26,355 nt of DNA from Firmicutes bacterium UBA6226 (GCA_002441045.1 DJWQ01000233.1:1298-27652); one strand, 5' to 3'; positions 14,814 to 24,564 are shown, counted from the first letter of the stretch. Notes: generated from the sequence alone by a model not told the origin. Numbers and translations: made by a program.

Positions 14814-16112
14814 CTACTTCAAATACATTTCTTTGAGTACTGCCTCACTGGCAATGAGATAAGCCTCTAAATCTTCAATCGTATGGGCTGTCGATAAAAA
14901 AAGCCCTTCAAACTGCGCCGGTGGTAAAAGGATCCCTCTTTCTAGCATGGCCTTAAAGTATGTTGCATAGGCTTCAGTATCACAGCCTTTAACTTCATCG
15001 TAACTGTTCAAGTTTCCTGTCTTAAAGAACAAGCAAGGCATCGATTTATATCTGACAAAAGTAACTGGAAAATGATTTTCTTCGATGATACGGTTCATAC
15101 CCGCCTCTAGATACGTCGCTTTTTCTTCTAAGCTCGTATAAATATCAGGATTTTCTCTAAGCGTTTTAAGCACCTCAAGGCCACAATACATGGCAATTGG
15201 ATTGCCTGACAGGGTGCCTGCTTGATAGACGCCACCCAGTGGCGAAATCACGCTCATGATTTCTTTTTTACCACCGTAAGCGCCTACGGGTAGACCACCA
15301 CCGATAATTTTACCAAAGCAGACCATATCTGGTGTGACGTTTAATAAGGATGCGGCGCCGCCGTAGGCAAGTCTAAACCCCGTAATAACTTCATCAAAAA
15401 TTAAAACTGTCCCATAGATATCACAGAGTTTTCTTAAGGTTCTAACAAAGACATCCGTTACAGGTACGACCCCCATATTGCCCGCTATCGGCTCTAAAAT
15501 CACACAGGCAATCTCATTCCCATTACTTTTAAAAAGCTGCTCTAAGCCTTCAACGTCATTATAAACCGCTACTAGCGTGTCTTTTACTGTATCGGCAGGT
15601 ACACCTAGCGAAGTTGGCACACCATAAGTAAGTGTACCAGAACCTGATTTCACTAACAAAGCATCTGAATGACCATGGTAACACCCTTCGAACTTGACGA
15701 TCTTTGTTCTCCCGGTATAACCTCTAGCAGCTCTGATGGCGCTCATCGTCGCCTCTGTACCAGAGTTGACCATACGCACCATCTCAAGTCCTTGATACGC
15801 ATCCACTAGGCACTCTGCCATTTCAACTTCCAGAGGACTCGGTACACCATAACTCATCCCCCTTTGGATCACAGACAACAGGTTTTGATCCACAAAACTC
15901 GGCGAGTGACCTAAAATCATAGGACCCCATGAACCGATAAAATCGATGTAGGTGTTATCGTCCACATCGGTTAAAGTCGCACCTTTAGCACCTTCTATAA
16001 AAATAGGCGCTCTTCCTACTGAGCGAAATGCTCTTACTGGGCTGTTAACACCACCAGGAATCACCTTTTGAGCCCTTTCAAACAATTGATTTGATCGATT
16101 ATGATTTTTCAT
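14814..16112 (-). CDS. hemL: Glutamate-1-semialdehyde 2,1-aminomutase
   Basis: A 432-residue PLP enzyme that converts glutamate-1-semialdehyde to 5-aminolevulinate, the second C5-pathway step. Seen are GGVNSPVRAF (20-29), VNSGTEATM (115-123), FEGCYHGH (141-148), FDEVITGFR (239-247) and the PLP lysine Lys268 in CFGKIIGGGLPVGAYGG. Length and motif order match HemL. The ATG at 16112 follows GGAGGAAAA. It is the last gene of the operon, 22 bases after hemB, and a terminator follows its stop. Confidence 0.97.
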   Translation of the reverse strand: MKNHNRSNQLFERAQKVIPGGVNSPVRAFRSVGRAPIFIEGAKGATLTDVDDNTYIDFIGSWGPMILGHSPSFVDQNLLSVIQRGMSYGVPSPLEVEMAECLVDAYQGLEMVRMVNSGTEATMSAIRAARGYTGRTKIVKFEGCYHGHSDALLVKSGSGTLTYGVPTSLGVPADTVKDTLVAVYNDVEGLEQLFKSNGNEIACVILEPIAGNMGVVPVTDVFVRTLRKLCDIYGTVLIFDEVITGFRLAYGGAASLLNVTPDMVCFGKIIGGGLPVGAYGGKKEIMSVISPLGGVYQAGTLSGNPIAMYCGLEVLKTLRENPDIYTSLEEKATYLEAGMNRIIEENHFPVTFVRYKSMPCLFFKTGNLNSYDEVKGCDTEAYATYFKAMLERGILLPPAQFEGLFLSTAHTIEDLEAYLIASEAVLKEMYLK

Positions 16113-16134
16113 TTTTCCTCCAAGGTGTCTTGAT

Positions 16135-17100
16135 TTATAATGCTAAATTTCTATCTACAAGCCATTTTGAAAAATAAGTGATGATGAGGTCTGCACCTGC
16201 TCTTTTAAAGCCGATCATCGTTTCGTAGACAATGGCTTCATTGACTAAGCCTTGTTCAATCCCCTTTAATAAAAGGGCGTATTCACCACTGACATTGTAG
16301 ACGACTACGGGAGCTGAAATAGATTGACGAATGGTTTTCACAATATCGAGGTAAAGCATCGCCGGTTTTACCATTATTAAATCTGCCCCTTGTGCTAAGT
16401 CTTCGTTTGCGATTTCAAGTGCCTGTCTGCTGTTGTGATAGTCCATCTGATAGTGGTCTCTAGAGCCGAACTGTGGTTTAGAATCTGCGATGGCTCTAAA
16501 TGGGCCATAGTAATTCGAACAATATTTAAGCGAATATGATAAAATCGGAATGTATGTGAATCCCTCTGCGTCTAAACGTTCTCTAATCGCAGCGATTCTG
16601 CCATCCATCATATCGGATGGTGCAACCATGTCTGCTCCTGCATGCACATGGCTAAGAGCGATGGCTGCCATAAGCTTGGCACTTTCGTCGTTCACCACTT
16701 CTCCAAGATCATCGAGGATGCCACAATGGCCGTGATCGGTATATTGACAGAGGCAGATATCAGTGATGATATAAAAACGCGCATCAAAGGCTTTAATTTG
16801 CTTAATCGCCTTTTGAACGATGCCTTCAGCGGCGTATGCCATTGTACCTCTTGCATCCTTGTGATCAGGTACGCCAAATAACAGAATTTTGAAAAGGCCT
16901 CTGTCCCTGAGCTCTGTGAGTTCTTCTTCTAGTCGATCCAGCGAATATCGATATAGGTCAGGCATCGCGTCTGTTGCATTTTTAATATTTTCACCTTCTA
17001 TAACGAAAATCGGTGTAATCAAATCACTTTTTAAAAGGTGATTCTCTTTGACGCTATCTCTAAGTTCATCTTGCATTCTTAATCTTCTAAATCGTTTCAT
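16135..17100 (-). CDS. hemB: Delta-aminolevulinic acid dehydratase (porphobilinogen synthase)
   Basis: A 321-residue enzyme that joins two 5-aminolevulinates into porphobilinogen. The Schiff-base lysines are Lys192 (SLKYCSNYYGPFR) and Lys245 (IMVKPAMLYLD). The metal site DICLCQYTDHGHCGIL keeps Cys116, Cys118 and Cys126, indicating a zinc-dependent type rather than a Mg-only type. The ATG at 17100 follows AGGAG and overlaps the hemD part of the fusion by 14 bases. It is operon-coupled to hemL. Confidence 0.97.
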   Translation of the reverse strand: MKRFRRLRMQDELRDSVKENHLLKSDLITPIFVIEGENIKNATDAMPDLYRYSLDRLEEELTELRDRGLFKILLFGVPDHKDARGTMAYAAEGIVQKAIKQIKAFDARFYIITDICLCQYTDHGHCGILDDLGEVVNDESAKLMAAIALSHVHAGADMVAPSDMMDGRIAAIRERLDAEGFTYIPILSYSLKYCSNYYGPFRAIADSKPQFGSRDHYQMDYHNSRQALEIANEDLAQGADLIMVKPAMLYLDIVKTIRQSISAPVVVYNVSGEYALLLKGIEQGLVNEAIVYETMIGFKRAGADLIITYFSKWLVDRNLAL

Positions 17101-19468
17101 ATTCAGCTCCTGTAATCAATGCATCTAACATGCCATCGATGGTATGTGTCTCTGCTGTACATATCTTTTTAAAGCCAAGCGCTTTTAATTTTGCAGTGGT
17201 AATCGGTCCTATGGACAAGCACTTAATTTGAGTGAGCAACTCAGGTGTGTTTGCCATCAGCATTTGATGGAAATGCTCTGCGGTAGAAGCACTGGTAAAC
17301 GTTATATAATCAAATGACTCTAGTATCGTTTCTGAAAGTGAACCTGAATAAGGGCTCACAGGACGATATAAAGGCACTTTGACGATTTCACAAGTCTTTG
17401 AAAGTTGTTTTTCCATGGTTTCTCTCGCATCCTCGGATACAGGCAATAACACACGATCGGCCTTTGTGAGTTGAGGCTGCATTAAATCAACAATTCCCTC
17501 TTGCGTATAGACTGATGGGACAAAGTCTGGCGTGATACCATACGACATTACGACGCGTTTCGTCGTTGGACCGATAGCAAGCACCTTCATGCCTCCGAGA
17601 TGTCTGGCATCCATCCCTGCGGTCTTTAGCGCTTTAAAGTAAAAGTGTACTGCATTTTCACTGGTAAACCAAACCTGCGTATAATCACTAGAGATCAACG
17701 CTCGTTCCTGCTGGTCTGATAACTGCAACGCTTCAAAAGCTAGCATCGGCATCGCGATAACCTCCGCTCCTAAAGCTGATAATCGATCTGAAAGCGTGCC
17801 CACTTGACTGGTTGCTCTGGTGACCAATATGCGTTTACCAAAGAGTGGGAGTGACTCAAACCAATTGAGGTCATCTCTAAGTGCAACCACTTCCCCAATA
17901 ACTAAAAAAGCTGGGGATAAAACTTCATCAATGGCATCCAATCCCTCTAAAGTCGTCGCTTTAACATTTTGTTTAACCGTTGTTGCATTTGAAACGATCG
18001 CCGCTGGGGTTTTCGGATGATACCCTCGAACGATAAGCGCTTTCGCAATCTTTTTAAAGCTTGCAATGCTCATTAAAAATACCAAAGTGCCTTTTATGGT
18101 GGCTATGCTGTCAAAATCCAGCTCGGTTTCATCGTCCTTAAACTGACCTGTAAAGACGTGAAAAGAAGTTGTAATACCTCTATGTGTTATCGGTATGCCT
18201 GCATATCCAAGACCTGCAATAGGGGATGTGATGCCTGGGACAACTTCGAAATTCACGCCGGCTGCTTTAAGTGCTAACGCTTCTTCTCCACCACGTCCAA
18301 ACACGTATGGGTCACCCCCCTTTAGTCTTACCACATTTTTACCTTGCAAGCCTAATTTCACAAGCAGTTGGTTGATGTCTTCCTGGGTCATTGCATGGTT
18401 GGCAGCTGCTTTTCCAACATAAATTTTCTCAGCATCTGATGGTGCCAAAGCGACTAGCTTAGGGCTTGCCAATCGATCGTATACAATTGCATCGCAGGCT
18501 TCAATTTTTTCTTTGCCTTTAACAGTGATTAAGCCTTCATCCCCAGGACCTGCGCCGACGAGGTAGACGATTCCTTTTTTCTTAATGACGTTCGCAGCCC
18601 TGATGCCCAAGTTTTCTGGTAACTGACGATCCCCGACTAAATTAACCAGCATTAGCGCTTCACCTTCTGCATCACCAAAGATGGCTTTTAGTTCCAGTTG
18701 TTTCTCCCCTAAAAGTGTGGCGTAGGCACCTACCGGTACATGGCATCCCCCTTCTATGGCTTTTAGGAAGGCGCGCTCTGCTCTAACACAGAGGTCATCG
18801 GATTCTGAGCTGATGGCATTTAAGATCGCTTTTATTTCTTCTCTTTCGGTTTTATATTGAAGACCCAATGCGCCTTGTGCTGGAGAAGGGAGTAAGACAT
18901 CGACGTCAAGGTACTCAGTGATTTGCTTTTCAAGTCCCAAGCGATGAATGCCAGCTGCAGCTAAAATGACGCCATCTAAATTATCAGTTACAATCTTACC
19001 GATTCTCGTTTCAACGTTGCCACGAATAGGAACCGCTTCTATATCAGGCCGAGACTTTAGGATTTGAAACAATCTACGTTTGCTACCCGTACCTATTTTA
19101 GCGCCTTTTGGTAAGTCCTTAAGTCCTGTTAACCCTTCTCTAAGCACCAGAACATCTCTGGCATCCTCGCGTCTCGGTACTTTTGCCAAGCTCAGACCTT
19201 CAGGCTGGTCGCTCGGCATATCTTTAAGGCTATGAACTGCAAAATCGATACGCCCATCTAGAAGTTGCTCTTCAAGTGCTTTGGTAAACAAGCCTTTGTC
19301 CCCTATTTTATCCAGTGGTTTATCTTGTATTTGATCGCCCTTTGTGACGATGATTTTCATTTCTAATGCTAGGTTTGGGAACTTCTCAGAAATTGCATCC
19401 ATTACCCACTGCGTTTGGGTAACTGCAAGTTTAGAACCTCTTGTGCCTACGATGAGTTTATTGATCAT
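17087..19468 (-). CDS. hemC-cobA-hemD: Trifunctional HemC-CobA-HemD fusion (porphobilinogen deaminase / uroporphyrinogen-III C-methyltransferase / uroporphyrinogen-III synthase)
   Basis: A 793-residue fusion carrying three consecutive steps from porphobilinogen to precorrin-2. Residues about 1-298 are HemC: KLIVGTRGSKLA, HSLKDMP with catalytic Asp83, and Cys242 in GGCHVPVGAY for the dipyrromethane cofactor. Residues about 300-535 are the SAM-dependent methyltransferase (SUMT): VGAGPGDEGLIT (304-315), RLKGGDPYVFGRGGEE (382-396), and PGITSPIAGLGYAGIPITHRG. Residues about 540-793 are HemD. I chose the ATG at 19468 because GGAGG sits eight bases upstream and the ATG overlaps the sirC stop (ATGA); a GTG at 19483 would add five residues. 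The domain order is HemC-CobA-HemD, although HemD acts before CobA. No frameshift separates the domains. Confidence 0.96.
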   Translation of the reverse strand: MINKLIVGTRGSKLAVTQTQWVMDAISEKFPNLALEMKIIVTKGDQIQDKPLDKIGDKGLFTKALEEQLLDGRIDFAVHSLKDMPSDQPEGLSLAKVPRREDARDVLVLREGLTGLKDLPKGAKIGTGSKRRLFQILKSRPDIEAVPIRGNVETRIGKIVTDNLDGVILAAAGIHRLGLEKQITEYLDVDVLLPSPAQGALGLQYKTEREEIKAILNAISSESDDLCVRAERAFLKAIEGGCHVPVGAYATLLGEKQLELKAIFGDAEGEALMLVNLVGDRQLPENLGIRAANVIKKKGIVYLVGAGPGDEGLITVKGKEKIEACDAIVYDRLASPKLVALAPSDAEKIYVGKAAANHAMTQEDINQLLVKLGLQGKNVVRLKGGDPYVFGRGGEEALALKAAGVNFEVVPGITSPIAGLGYAGIPITHRGITTSFHVFTGQFKDDETELDFDSIATIKGTLVFLMSIASFKKIAKALIVRGYHPKTPAAIVSNATTVKQNVKATTLEGLDAIDEVLSPAFLVIGEVVALRDDLNWFESLPLFGKRILVTRATSQVGTLSDRLSALGAEVIAMPMLAFEALQLSDQQERALISSDYTQVWFTSENAVHFYFKALKTAGMDARHLGGMKVLAIGPTTKRVVMSYGITPDFVPSVYTQEGIVDLMQPQLTKADRVLLPVSEDARETMEKQLSKTCEIVKVPLYRPVSPYSGSLSETILESFDYITFTSASTAEHFHQMLMANTPELLTQIKCLSIGPITTAKLKALGFKKICTAETHTIDGMLDALITGAEYETI

Positions 19469-19947
19469 TTTCTGTTCCTCCACTCTTTATAAGCCGCTTC
19501 AAAAGAAAGACTACTCAGCCACTCTTTTAACGATGATCGTAGAAATTTAGCCATATGTGGCGAAGCGGCTTTACCCGACGTTGCGATAAGATAGTCCTCA
19601 GCTTCAAGATGTGCCATATCAGAAAACTGACCCAAATTTCCCGCGTCTGTTCGGTTGTATAATTTTGTTGCTGCATGACAGCTCTTCATAGCTGTTTCGT
19701 TTGCTTCTGTACTGGACGTACAGATATAGACCAAATGCTGCTCAGAGAAATGCGCTTCATGCGCTTTTATATAGGCATCAAAGGTCATGACAAAATTCGC
19801 CTTCTGAATAGGATCAGGATCGACACTACTTACCTTTGCCCCTGCTCCAATGTATTTTTCAGCTTTTCGTCTGCCGATTCGGCCATAACCGACAATCAGT
19901 ATGTTCAGTTGCTCTGCTTTTAGTAGCACGGGCACAAAATTACTCAT
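19465..19947 (-). CDS. sirC: Precorrin-2 dehydrogenase (SirC/CysG N-terminal type), short form
   Basis: A 160-residue NAD-dependent enzyme that oxidises precorrin-2 to sirohydrochlorin. The Rossmann motif VGYGRIGRRKAEKYIGAGAKV (19-39) and the TDAG block with probable catalytic Asp101 are present, as is ATSGKAASPHMAKFLRSSL (122-140), the family's SPxxAxxLR-type segment. Usual members have about 200 residues; this one lacks much of the C-terminal helical dimerisation/chelatase part, so it may not insert metal. The ATG at 19947 overlaps the hemA stop by eight bases; the stop overlaps the next ATG as ATGA. It lies exactly where precorrin-2 from the fusion protein must be oxidised. Confidence 0.88.
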   Translation of the reverse strand: MSNFVPVLLKAEQLNILIVGYGRIGRRKAEKYIGAGAKVSSVDPDPIQKANFVMTFDAYIKAHEAHFSEQHLVYICTSSTEANETAMKSCHAATKLYNRTDAGNLGQFSDMAHLEAEDYLIATSGKAASPHMAKFLRSSLKEWLSSLSFEAAYKEWRNRK

Positions 19948-21172
19948 AGTTATATAGCTCCTTCAGCATACCGATGTACGCTTCTCTTTGAGACTTATCT
20001 TCCATCTTTTTTAGGCTTTCAAGAGGCGCTTTGATCATTTGTTTCAGTGAAGATTCAAACAATGTTTGTAATAGTTCTGTTTCTCTCGGCGTATAAGCGA
20101 TGTTCTTACGCCCAATGCTCTTCATCGCCTCACCAGTGATGTTGGCAATACTTTCATGCCATTTTTTTATTATATCATCAACGTCGAGACCATCGATCCA
20201 CGCTTTTGTCTTTAGCGCTTGTTCATCTAATCTCGTAACGATTTTCTGCGTTAATTCGTACCTTCTTTGTAGATTTGCATCTGAGATATCCTTTAAGTTG
20301 TCTACATTCCAAAGGGTAACCCCATCATAATTGCCCAAGTTTTCTTCTATATCTCTTGGCATTGCAAGGTCAATTAAAAGAAGCTCACCTGACATTTTCT
20401 CAAAGCTCTCTTCACGAATAACGGTATGTGGTGCTCCTGTGGACGCAACCACAATTTGACTTTTAGAGATACAGGCATAGCGTTCCTCAAAGGTAGCAAT
20501 TCTCACCTTTGGGTGCGCCAGTACCCAATCTGGTAAACGCTCAGGATGTCTAACAGAAACATAGATCAATTGAACTGGAGAGTCTAACAAATACTGAACC
20601 GCCAGTCCACCCATTTTACCTAGTCCAACCATAGTCACTGATGCCGATTCCTTTAAAAAGCCACATTCACTTGCTTTCTTAACTGCGATATAGCTTAAAG
20701 AAAGTGGATTTTCAGAGAGTTTAAGCTCAGTTTTTATCGCTTTTGCAAATGAGACCGCATCTCGAAAAACTTTGTTTAGTATTTTACCTGCAGCACCACA
20801 TGCAGACGCATCTGATATCGCATTTTTCACCTGTCCAAGAATTTGATCCTCACCTAAAACAGCAGAATCTAAGCCACAAGCCACACGCATCAAATGTGCA
20901 ATCGCAAACTCCTGTGTATGCCAATAAAATTCAGGTGGACACCCATCGAAAGGTGCTTCTAAGAGCTCAACGATTGCGCGATGTGCTTCCTTATAACTTT
21001 CTGATGGTGCGATAAAATAAATCTCGAATCTTCCACAGGTTGCCAAAATACTGACTTCACTCACTGTAGTGCCCATTTTAACTTCCATAGCCGTCAGCGC
21101 AAGCGAGCTCATAATTTCTCTTTGGCTGACACTTGCTGTTTCATGATTGATACCCACTACGTTGATTTTCAT
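19940..21172 (-). CDS. hemA: Glutamyl-tRNA reductase
   Basis: A 410-residue NADPH enzyme that reduces glutamyl-tRNA to glutamate-1-semialdehyde, the first C5-pathway step. It has GINHETASVSQRE (7-19), the nucleophile Cys46 in ATCGRFEIYF, GLDSAVLGEDQILGQVK (100-116), VGLGKMGGLAVQYL for the nucleotide domain and LLLIDLAMPRDIEE. The usual motif is TCNR; here the Asn is Gly (TCGR). The C-terminal helical dimerisation domain is present to about 405. The ATG at 21172 follows GGGGAAATT. The gene overlaps sirC by eight bases. Confidence 0.95.
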   Translation of the reverse strand: MKINVVGINHETASVSQREIMSSLALTAMEVKMGTTVSEVSILATCGRFEIYFIAPSESYKEAHRAIVELLEAPFDGCPPEFYWHTQEFAIAHLMRVACGLDSAVLGEDQILGQVKNAISDASACGAAGKILNKVFRDAVSFAKAIKTELKLSENPLSLSYIAVKKASECGFLKESASVTMVGLGKMGGLAVQYLLDSPVQLIYVSVRHPERLPDWVLAHPKVRIATFEERYACISKSQIVVASTGAPHTVIREESFEKMSGELLLIDLAMPRDIEENLGNYDGVTLWNVDNLKDISDANLQRRYELTQKIVTRLDEQALKTKAWIDGLDVDDIIKKWHESIANITGEAMKSIGRKNIAYTPRETELLQTLFESSLKQMIKAPLESLKKMEDKSQREAYIGMLKELYNYE

Positions 21173-21249
21173 AATTTCCCCTTAAAAGCTTTATATAACC
21201 CGAATCTATAACCGATAAATGCCTACATGAATGCTATAGACGCAATGAT

Positions 21250-22053
21250 CTAACGAGAGAAGACTACTTGAAATAATGACTCCAAGTCGGATAAAACATC
21301 TGGATGAATCTCTGATGCTGTTCTTATTTCTGATTGAGTCGTCGATACCGATCCATCTTCATCACTTCTGATTAATATACCAACCACATCTGTCCCTTTG
21401 ACCGCTTCTATATTACTCTCTGTTGCACTGCCTCTCCCGCTTTCTTTAAATACAAAGTACTTAATCCCGTAGGATGCGATTAACTCTCTTGTCACCGCCA
21501 CAGGACAAGGCGCTTTTATGCCAAATATATGATCGAGATCGACACCCTCATGATCGCAAACGGTCATAGAGTAAACACTTGGCATCACTCTAAAATAACA
21601 AGGTGACTTACCAAATACCTTTATAAAATCTGCGATATGTTTTGTCCCTGTCATGAGGATACCGCCCGCTTCTGACCTAAGAATTTGCTGTATTGCTGCC
21701 TCAACAGACGAGACGACCCACACGTTTTTAGGAAGTGCATCAAAAGAGGTAGTCATCGGTCTTTCATATCTCAAATACTGAGTATCTATAGCATCGCAAA
21801 CCCTTCTCGCCATTTCTGTCACTACTTTGGCATGCGGATGTGTTAGATCGAGCACCATCTCTATCTGATTGGCCTTAATATAATCCGCCAATCCCTCATC
21901 CGTAAATCTTTGCTGAGTGACGATCCCTTTCAGGTCACTATACACCGAGCGACCAAGCTCAGTGGCAACAGAAAGGTGATAGGCGATATCCACCTCATCA
22001 AATCGTTTACATAAGCTTGCCCCTTCATGTGTCCCACCTAAGATGAGAATCAT
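21250..22053 (-). CDS. cbiJ: Cobalt-precorrin-6A reductase
   Basis: A 267-residue NAD(P)H reductase of the CobK/CbiJ family, which reduces cobalt-precorrin-6A to 6B. Family features are the start MILILGGTHEGASLCKRF, the block DLTHPHAKVVTEMARRVCD and the later MTGTKHIADFIKVFG and ALVAYGIKYFVFKESG-like stretch near 205 (here LIASYGIKYFVFKESGRGSA). The ATG at 22053 overlaps the cbiH stop as ATGA. A gap of 77 bases to hemA shows no structure that I could identify. Confidence 0.92.
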   Translation of the reverse strand: MILILGGTHEGASLCKRFDEVDIAYHLSVATELGRSVYSDLKGIVTQQRFTDEGLADYIKANQIEMVLDLTHPHAKVVTEMARRVCDAIDTQYLRYERPMTTSFDALPKNVWVVSSVEAAIQQILRSEAGGILMTGTKHIADFIKVFGKSPCYFRVMPSVYSMTVCDHEGVDLDHIFGIKAPCPVAVTRELIASYGIKYFVFKESGRGSATESNIEAVKGTDVVGILIRSDEDGSVSTTQSEIRTASEIHPDVLSDLESLFQVVFSR

Positions 22054-22766
22054 AAGGTGTAACCTCTTGGCGTAATCATCTTGCCACCGATGTTCCTCGT
22101 ATTTGAATTGCCGACGATCACCACTGTCGTCATATCGATTAAATCGTAATCCACTTCATCAATTTTGCTAATGATGGTACGTTCACCTTCGCGGCCCACA
22201 TCTTTTGCAAGTCCCACCCAAAGGTTGGTACCTTGATAGTTCATAATCATTGAAAGTGCTTCATTGATATAATCTGGCCTACCATGGCTCTTGGGATTAT
22301 ACAGACAGATCACAAAATCAGATGCCGCAGCGGCTTTAACACGGTTATAAATCGTTTCAAGCGGCGTCATTAAATCGCTTAAGCTAATATGGCAAAAATC
22401 GTGCATCAACGGTGCACCTAAGATCGCTGCGCCAGCAGTTGAAGCAGTGACGCCTGGGATGACCTCAACTGCATGACTTTCAGGAACAAGCTCATAGATT
22501 AAACCTGCCATACCATAAACACCTGCATCGCCACTTGAGATGACGCAAACCGTTTTACCTTTTAAGGATTGTGTAACTGCTTCCTTGCAGCGCTCAACTT
22601 CTCCTCTCATGCCATTGACGATTACCTCTTGTTCTTCGATAAACTCTTTTATTAAGTCGATATAGGTTTTATAACCGACAACTACATCACAACTTTTTAT
22701 TGCTTCTACAGCTGCATAGGTCATATGCTCACGTGCGCCAGGGCCAATCCCCACTACTTTTATCAT
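22050..22766 (-). CDS. cbiH: Cobalt-precorrin-3B C17-methyltransferase
   Basis: A 238-residue SAM-dependent tetrapyrrole methylase that drives C17 methylation and ring contraction. The N-terminal VVGIGPGAREHMT (4-16) and GYKTYIDLI (35-43) mark the CobJ/CbiH branch, along with CVISSGDAGVYGMAGL (about 74-89). LYNPKSHGRPDYI is another family block. The ATG at 22766 overlaps the cbiG stop as ATGA. There is no Fe-S extension, so it is the CbiH (anaerobic) style. Confidence 0.92.
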   Translation of the reverse strand: MIKVVGIGPGAREHMTYAAVEAIKSCDVVVGYKTYIDLIKEFIEEQEVIVNGMRGEVERCKEAVTQSLKGKTVCVISSGDAGVYGMAGLIYELVPESHAVEVIPGVTASTAGAAILGAPLMHDFCHISLSDLMTPLETIYNRVKAAAASDFVICLYNPKSHGRPDYINEALSMIMNYQGTNLWVGLAKDVGREGERTIISKIDEVDYDLIDMTTVVIVGNSNTRNIGGKMITPRGYTL

Positions 22767-23809
22767 CTAATTAGCCTCCCCAGTGCAAAAGTGCACCCTG
22801 TTTTTTTATATCTTGTAAAACTCATTTCATCTTGGGTCAAAATATAGGCAGCAGGACCTGCTACTGCTGCGACACCCACATTTGCCTTTACAAACGTCGA
22901 TCCGTCGAATAAGCCTTCTAGTTTTGAAAGCTGTTCCACCCCATGACAGATAAACTGATCTGCGTATTTAGAAGCAACCTTCAACATACATGACTCTTCT
23001 GCTTTTAAAGTGATAGAAGACAACGTGTTCACGGATTCTATCGCAACCCCGAGACTTTCTAGAACATCTAAAAATGCACTTTCATATAGCTTTTCGTCTA
23101 AATCCTTTTTACTTCCCGTTCCCACCACTAGAGAACGACTATAAAATACATGTTCTAAAGTTTTAATCATCTTTGTATCTAACCAGCAGCTTGGGTTTCT
23201 AAGAGAGATCGCAAGCGTTAGTTTAGCTGTAGCGTTATGATTGCCAAGAATTCTTAGCTTACTTTTATTTTCGCATAGCCAAGGATCAAATAAGATTTCT
23301 ACCTGTCCACCTTCGGCTATGTGCATATTCACTTTCTTTAGCGCATTTCGATTATTTTTTAAAGGTACTAGGAACTCCGTTAAAACTGATTCAATGCCTT
23401 CAACGCCTCTGATATCCGTAGCAGTAGTGATTACCGCTGTGGCTTCATAGCCAACTTCCTTTAGCTTTGCAGATAAATCCTCGCTCATATGATTTGCACC
23501 GCCTGCATGTCCAGATAACGCTGAGATGACGAACTTTCCTTGGTCGTCAATAACGATCACAGCCGGGTCAGTTAACTTATCTTTAACATAAGGAGACATC
23601 GCTCTTATTGCTATCCCTAAAGCACCAACTGCAACAAGGCTCACTTGACACTTTTCTGAAAATGCGCGTTTGTAAAAGGCTGAAGTCGAGGTTTCCGATT
23701 TATCGTACCTAACGATTACAGCAGGCGCTAGTAATCCTGTCAATTGATCCAAAAGACGATTGCCATCTGTCGTGTAGGCAATCAAATACCATTTATGCTC
23801 TAAATTCAT
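22763..23809 (-). CDS. cbiG: Cobalt-precorrin-5A hydrolase
   Basis: A 348-residue enzyme that opens the delta-lactone and releases acetaldehyde, a step specific to the anaerobic pathway. Three parts are visible: an N-terminal segment with [23 protein letters not shown] residues and [26 protein letters not shown] (central CbiG_N), a variable middle, and a C-terminal CbiG_C block with [13 protein letters not shown] and [17 protein letters not shown] chose the internal ATG at 23809, preceded by AAGGCG with seven bases spacing, because the family begins directly with this beta strand (LIAYTTDG). An upstream ATG at 23851 would overlap cbiF by 59 bases. Confidence 0.9.
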   Translation of the reverse strand: MNLEHKWYLIAYTTDGNRLLDQLTGLLAPAVIVRYDKSETSTSAFYKRAFSEKCQVSLVAVGALGIAIRAMSPYVKDKLTDPAVIVIDDQGKFVISALSGHAGGANHMSEDLSAKLKEVGYEATAVITTATDIRGVEGIESVLTEFLVPLKNNRNALKKVNMHIAEGGQVEILFDPWLCENKSKLRILGNHNATAKLTLAISLRNPSCWLDTKMIKTLEHVFYSRSLVVGTGSKKDLDEKLYESAFLDVLESLGVAIESVNTLSSITLKAEESCMLKVASKYADQFICHGVEQLSKLEGLFDGSTFVKANVGVAAVAGPAAYILTQDEMSFTRYKKTGCTFALGRLIR

Positions 23810-24542
23810 GGCTAAACGCCTTATCGTATAATTTCGATGCATTGAACTCATAGCCTAAGCATCTACCGACGATGATGAGTGCTGTTTTTGAGATGCCCGC
23901 CTCAGCCACCTTCTCTGCGATGTCAGAGATTGACCCTCTAACGATTTTCTCATCTGGCCAAGTCGCTTTATAGATGACCGCAACTGGTGTGTCCTCAGTA
24001 TAGCCACCTTTCACTAGCTCAGCCATGACATCTGACACCATTCCAGAGGATAAAAAGATGGCCATAGACGTTTGATGCGACGCAAATGAAGACAGTTTTT
24101 CAAGCTCAGGCACTGGCGTTCTTCCTTCCATGCGCGTAATGATTAGACTTTGAGAGATTTCAGGTACGGTGTACTCGATTTCAAGAGCGGATGCCGCACC
24201 AAGAAAACTACTTACACCAGGAATCAGTTCATAAGCGATATCCAGTGCGTTAAGTGCTTCAATTTGCTCTCTTAACGAACCGTAAATTGAGAAATCTCCT
24301 GTATGCAAGCGCACAACAGACAGCCCCGCTTTTGTATCTCTATGACAGACCTCAATGATTTCTTCTAGATTCATTACCGCGCTGTTATAGATCTCACAGC
24401 CTGATTTGCAATATTTTAAAAGCTCTGGATTCACCAATGACCCTGCATAGATCACTGTATCCGCTTCACTTAACGCACGGTGTCCTTTTATCGTTAATAA
24501 CTCAGGATCCCCAGGTCCTGCACCTACGAATTTAACCTTCAT
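23793..24542 (-). CDS. cbiF: Cobalt-precorrin-4 C11-methyltransferase
   Basis: A 249-residue SAM methylase. [22 protein letters not shown] (3-24) and [15 protein letters not shown] (31-45) are CbiF/CobM-specific, and [17 protein letters not shown] (about 78-94) is the family's second signature. The later [21 protein letters not shown] is also typical. The ATG at 24542 follows AAGGAGAAAAAG. The downstream cbiG begins inside its last codons (17-base overlap). A 63-base spacer with a short tandem repeat separates it from cbiL. Confidence 0.95.
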   Translation of the reverse strand: MKVKFVGAGPGDPELLTIKGHRALSEADTVIYAGSLVNPELLKYCKSGCEIYNSAVMNLEEIIEVCHRDTKAGLSVVRLHTGDFSIYGSLREQIEALNALDIAYELIPGVSSFLGAASALEIEYTVPEISQSLIITRMEGRTPVPELEKLSSFASHQTSMAIFLSSGMVSDVMAELVKGGYTEDTPVAVIYKATWPDEKIVRGSISDIAEKVAEAGISKTALIIVGRCLGYEFNASKLYDKAFSHEFRA

Positions 24543-24564
24543 CTTTTTCTCCTTTATTTTAACG

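Noticed and set aside
16550..16881. Open frames on both strands within hemB
   Set aside because: They overlap catalytic parts of hemB and have no independent support.
17087..19483. GTG start at 19483 for the fusion protein
   Set aside because: The GGAGG at about 19480 would fall inside the coding sequence; it is well placed for the ATG at 19468 instead.
21173..21249. Promoter or riboswitch between cbiJ and hemA
   Set aside because: The 77-base gap shows no consensus boxes, hairpin or known motif; genes on both sides share one strand and pathway, so read-through is simpler.
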